DNA from: Opisthocomus hoazin
Taxonomy: Eukaryota > Chordata > Aves > Opisthocomiformes > Opisthocomidae
Assembly (NCBI RefSeq): GCF_030867145.1
Contig: NC_134419.1
Coordinates: 74,891,403 to 74,955,402 of the forward strand
Length of the DNA: 64,000 bases
Reading direction: 5' to 3'
The notes under the pieces are model-generated. The model was not told where the DNA came from, made no database searches, and worked only from the letters and a program-made list of their open reading frames with translations. A program made the translations under genes and the position numbers. Each line of letters begins with the position of its first letter. The first letter of the stretch is position 1. Of this stretch, positions 60,928 to 64,000 are shown one piece after another.

Positions 60928-60937
60928 CATGCATGCA
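60928..60937 (-). promoter_or_regulatory. FGFR2: Overlapping Rbfox motifs (TGCATGCATG)
   Basis: Two overlapping TGCATG hexamers on the transcript strand, 231-240 bases upstream of exon IIIc. UGCAUG is the Rbfox binding site, and Rbfox2 acting through such sites near IIIc has been reported to favour IIIb in mammals. Binding here is inferred. Confidence 0.6.
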
Positions 60938-61912
60938 ATCAAATGACATGGAAAAATTAACCCACAAAGCTTTTTTTTTTTCTTCTTTTTTAAAAAAAGA
61001 AAGTTGAAAGAAAAACAAAGAGAAAACAAAGTGGGACAGAATGTGGGCTCCTTCTCATGTAGTTACCTGTTTCAGAGGAAAGAATTTACTATAAAAACAT
61101 ACTCTGAAATGATAAAGGGGGGGGGAATTCTGTTCCAAGAGACGCAGCTTTGTGGCTGTCTTGAGCAGTGTATGGTCCTTGCATCATTCACCACACTACA
61201 GCCAAACATTGTACTTTGTGCAGTGCTGCCAAATCTCATTTTAGTCTGAAGGCTGGTAATATTGGGTGGTTTGCTCAGAAGCACAGTGGAAGGTACCTCA
61301 GCTCTTTTTCAAAAAAGATCAGTTGTGGCTCTCAGAAATCTGGAGGCAAACTGGACCCCAAAGCTTTGAGAACCAGGAGATGGAAATAAAATAGATTTTT
61401 CTAAATCTTAGAGACTGAAAAAAATTCCAGAATGGTTTTATTTTTTGCTGGTCTCCTTCCAGACTTGTTAAATAAATCTCTGACTTGACAAGTCATGATG
61501 CACCAAACTAATCAGTGTATCAATGATTATCCAAACTCATACAAATAGAGTAAATCTTAGACCTGGAACTTCGTAGCTGCCCCAGGATGGGTGCAGCAGG
61601 GCATTAGTGTCAAGGTCTCTGGGATGGAGATTTAAAGAAGTTATTGTTTACTGCTTTTTGTCTACGTTCCATTCAAAATGTTACTTTGAAACACATAACG
61701 AGAGAATAAACACATTTTTACCAGACCATTTGAAGGTATATTTTGTTATGAGTTGTACTCATATTGTTGCCAGTCTTTATTGCTGTTGATGGGTTATTAC
61801 CCAGTTAATAACAGGTGAATAACTGGAAAATCCTCCCACCCTGCACAGTCACAGGTGATGTGGGAAGTTATAAGAGACTAAACTGACCTGACTTATGCTT
61901 CTGTGAGTACTT

Positions 61913-61935
61913 ATACACACACACACATATATATA
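61913..61935. repeat. (CA)n(TA)n simple repeat
   Basis: About 14 bases of alternating A/C followed by four AT units, inside the IIIb-IIIc intron. Confidence 0.8.
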
Positions 61936-62264
61936 AATTTACTCTAATTAGTTTGTAATTACATTATTCAACAAGTAGCCTACATGTGAACTGCAAAGTA
62001 CGAAAACTGGACACAAACACACAGACACAAAGACACCAAACACAAGAGAGAATAAAGATCAGCATCAGAAACCAGTGCTTATGGTACACACAGAATATTG
62101 TGGGAATTTTTCCATGGCTGCTGGTGTAATACCAGTTGCGTCACCGAAGGAGGATTACACATATACCACAAGGCCAAAGAGTTATCCTACAAGCTGCCTG
62201 CAGTCTCCCAAAGCACCATTTTTACCAGCTTCTACATCCAGCTTGCTTTAAAAAACATTGTTAC

Positions 62265-62412
62265 CTTGTATACTTGGCAGAACAGAGAGCCAGGCAGACT
62301 GGTTGGCCTCCCCTATATAATTGGAGACCTTACAAATATATTCTCCAGCGTCCGCCTCTGTCACATTGTACAGTGTCAGCACTTCAGCATTGGAACTATT
62401 TATCCCCGAATG
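62265..62412 (-). CDS. FGFR2: FGFR2 exon IIIb (epithelial Ig III half)
   Basis: 148 bases encode [20 protein letters not shown], then [19 protein letters not shown] and [10 protein letters not shown]. This is the KGFR-type half of Ig III, which lets epithelia respond to FGF7 and FGF10. Cys in EYICKV closes the Ig disulfide; sequons NSS, NVT and NQS are present. The C-terminal LSVLPSIQ differs from human LTVLPKQQ, as recalled. The acceptor pyrimidine tract (TTATTGGTCTATTCTAG) is weak compared with IIIc, in keeping with regulated inclusion; donor GTAACA. Confidence 0.98.

Positions 62413-64000
<1,588 letters not shown>

Larger units (their letters stand above)
60698..62264 (-). other. FGFR2: FGFR2 intron between IIIb and IIIc (1.6 kb)
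   Basis: In mammals this intron carries the elements that choose IIIb or IIIc. Here a six-T run starts about ten bases after the IIIb donor, and overlapping TGCATG motifs lie 231-240 bases upstream of IIIc. CA/TA simple sequence lies at 61,913-61,935. A run of nine G on the plus strand is near 61,118-61,126. No mobile element is recognised. Confidence 0.85.

Overview
The window is vertebrate, almost certainly avian, nuclear DNA. It carries the 3' two thirds of one recognisable gene, FGFR2 (fibroblast growth factor receptor 2), on the minus strand between about 29,460 and 63,455. The rest is introns and about 29 kb of apparently gene-free DNA beyond the 3' end. The avian call rests on CR1 retrotransposons whose tails end in ATTCTGTG octamers, on the short introns, and on the receptor sequence being close to, but distinct from, the mammalian protein. 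I cannot name the species.

Layout, read along the gene from high to low coordinates: partial intron (63,456-64,000); exon IIIa, first half of the third Ig loop (63,265-63,455); exon IIIb, the epithelial alternative second half (62,265-62,412); exon IIIc, the mesenchymal alternative (60,553-60,697); transmembrane exon (58,205-58,401, or to 58,199 with the VT codons); a 10-kb intron holding two same-strand CR1 copies; juxtamembrane exon (47,966-48,117); seven kinase exons (44,427-44,548; 43,687-43,797; 42,779-42,969; 39,342-39,464; 37,908-37,978; 35,943-36,080; 35,011-35,116); last exon with the C-terminal tail and stop (31,080-31,244); and a 1.6-kb 3' UTR ending at tandem AATAAA signals near 29,465. 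Every junction has consensus AG/GT ends and the reading frame closes across all exons: 569 residues plus stop for the IIIc, VT-minus form. The signal peptide, Ig I, acid box and Ig II exons lie beyond position 64,000.

The region from 1 to about 29,460 is AT-rich with no convincing coding gene. It holds a decayed CR1 tail (about 26,370-26,690), simple repeats, and one striking CpG-rich patch (about 14,500-14,760) with a consensus splice donor on the minus strand. A second CpG-rich patch (about 45,420-45,625) lies inside the intron just upstream of the first kinase exon.

I found no new enzymatic or defence system. The most informative content is regulatory: the IIIb/IIIc switch with its Rbfox-type TGCATG motifs, the non-canonical /GA splice donor that adds Val-Thr at the juxtamembrane junction, the two CpG patches, and an uninterrupted 399-codon CR1 reverse-transcriptase fragment.
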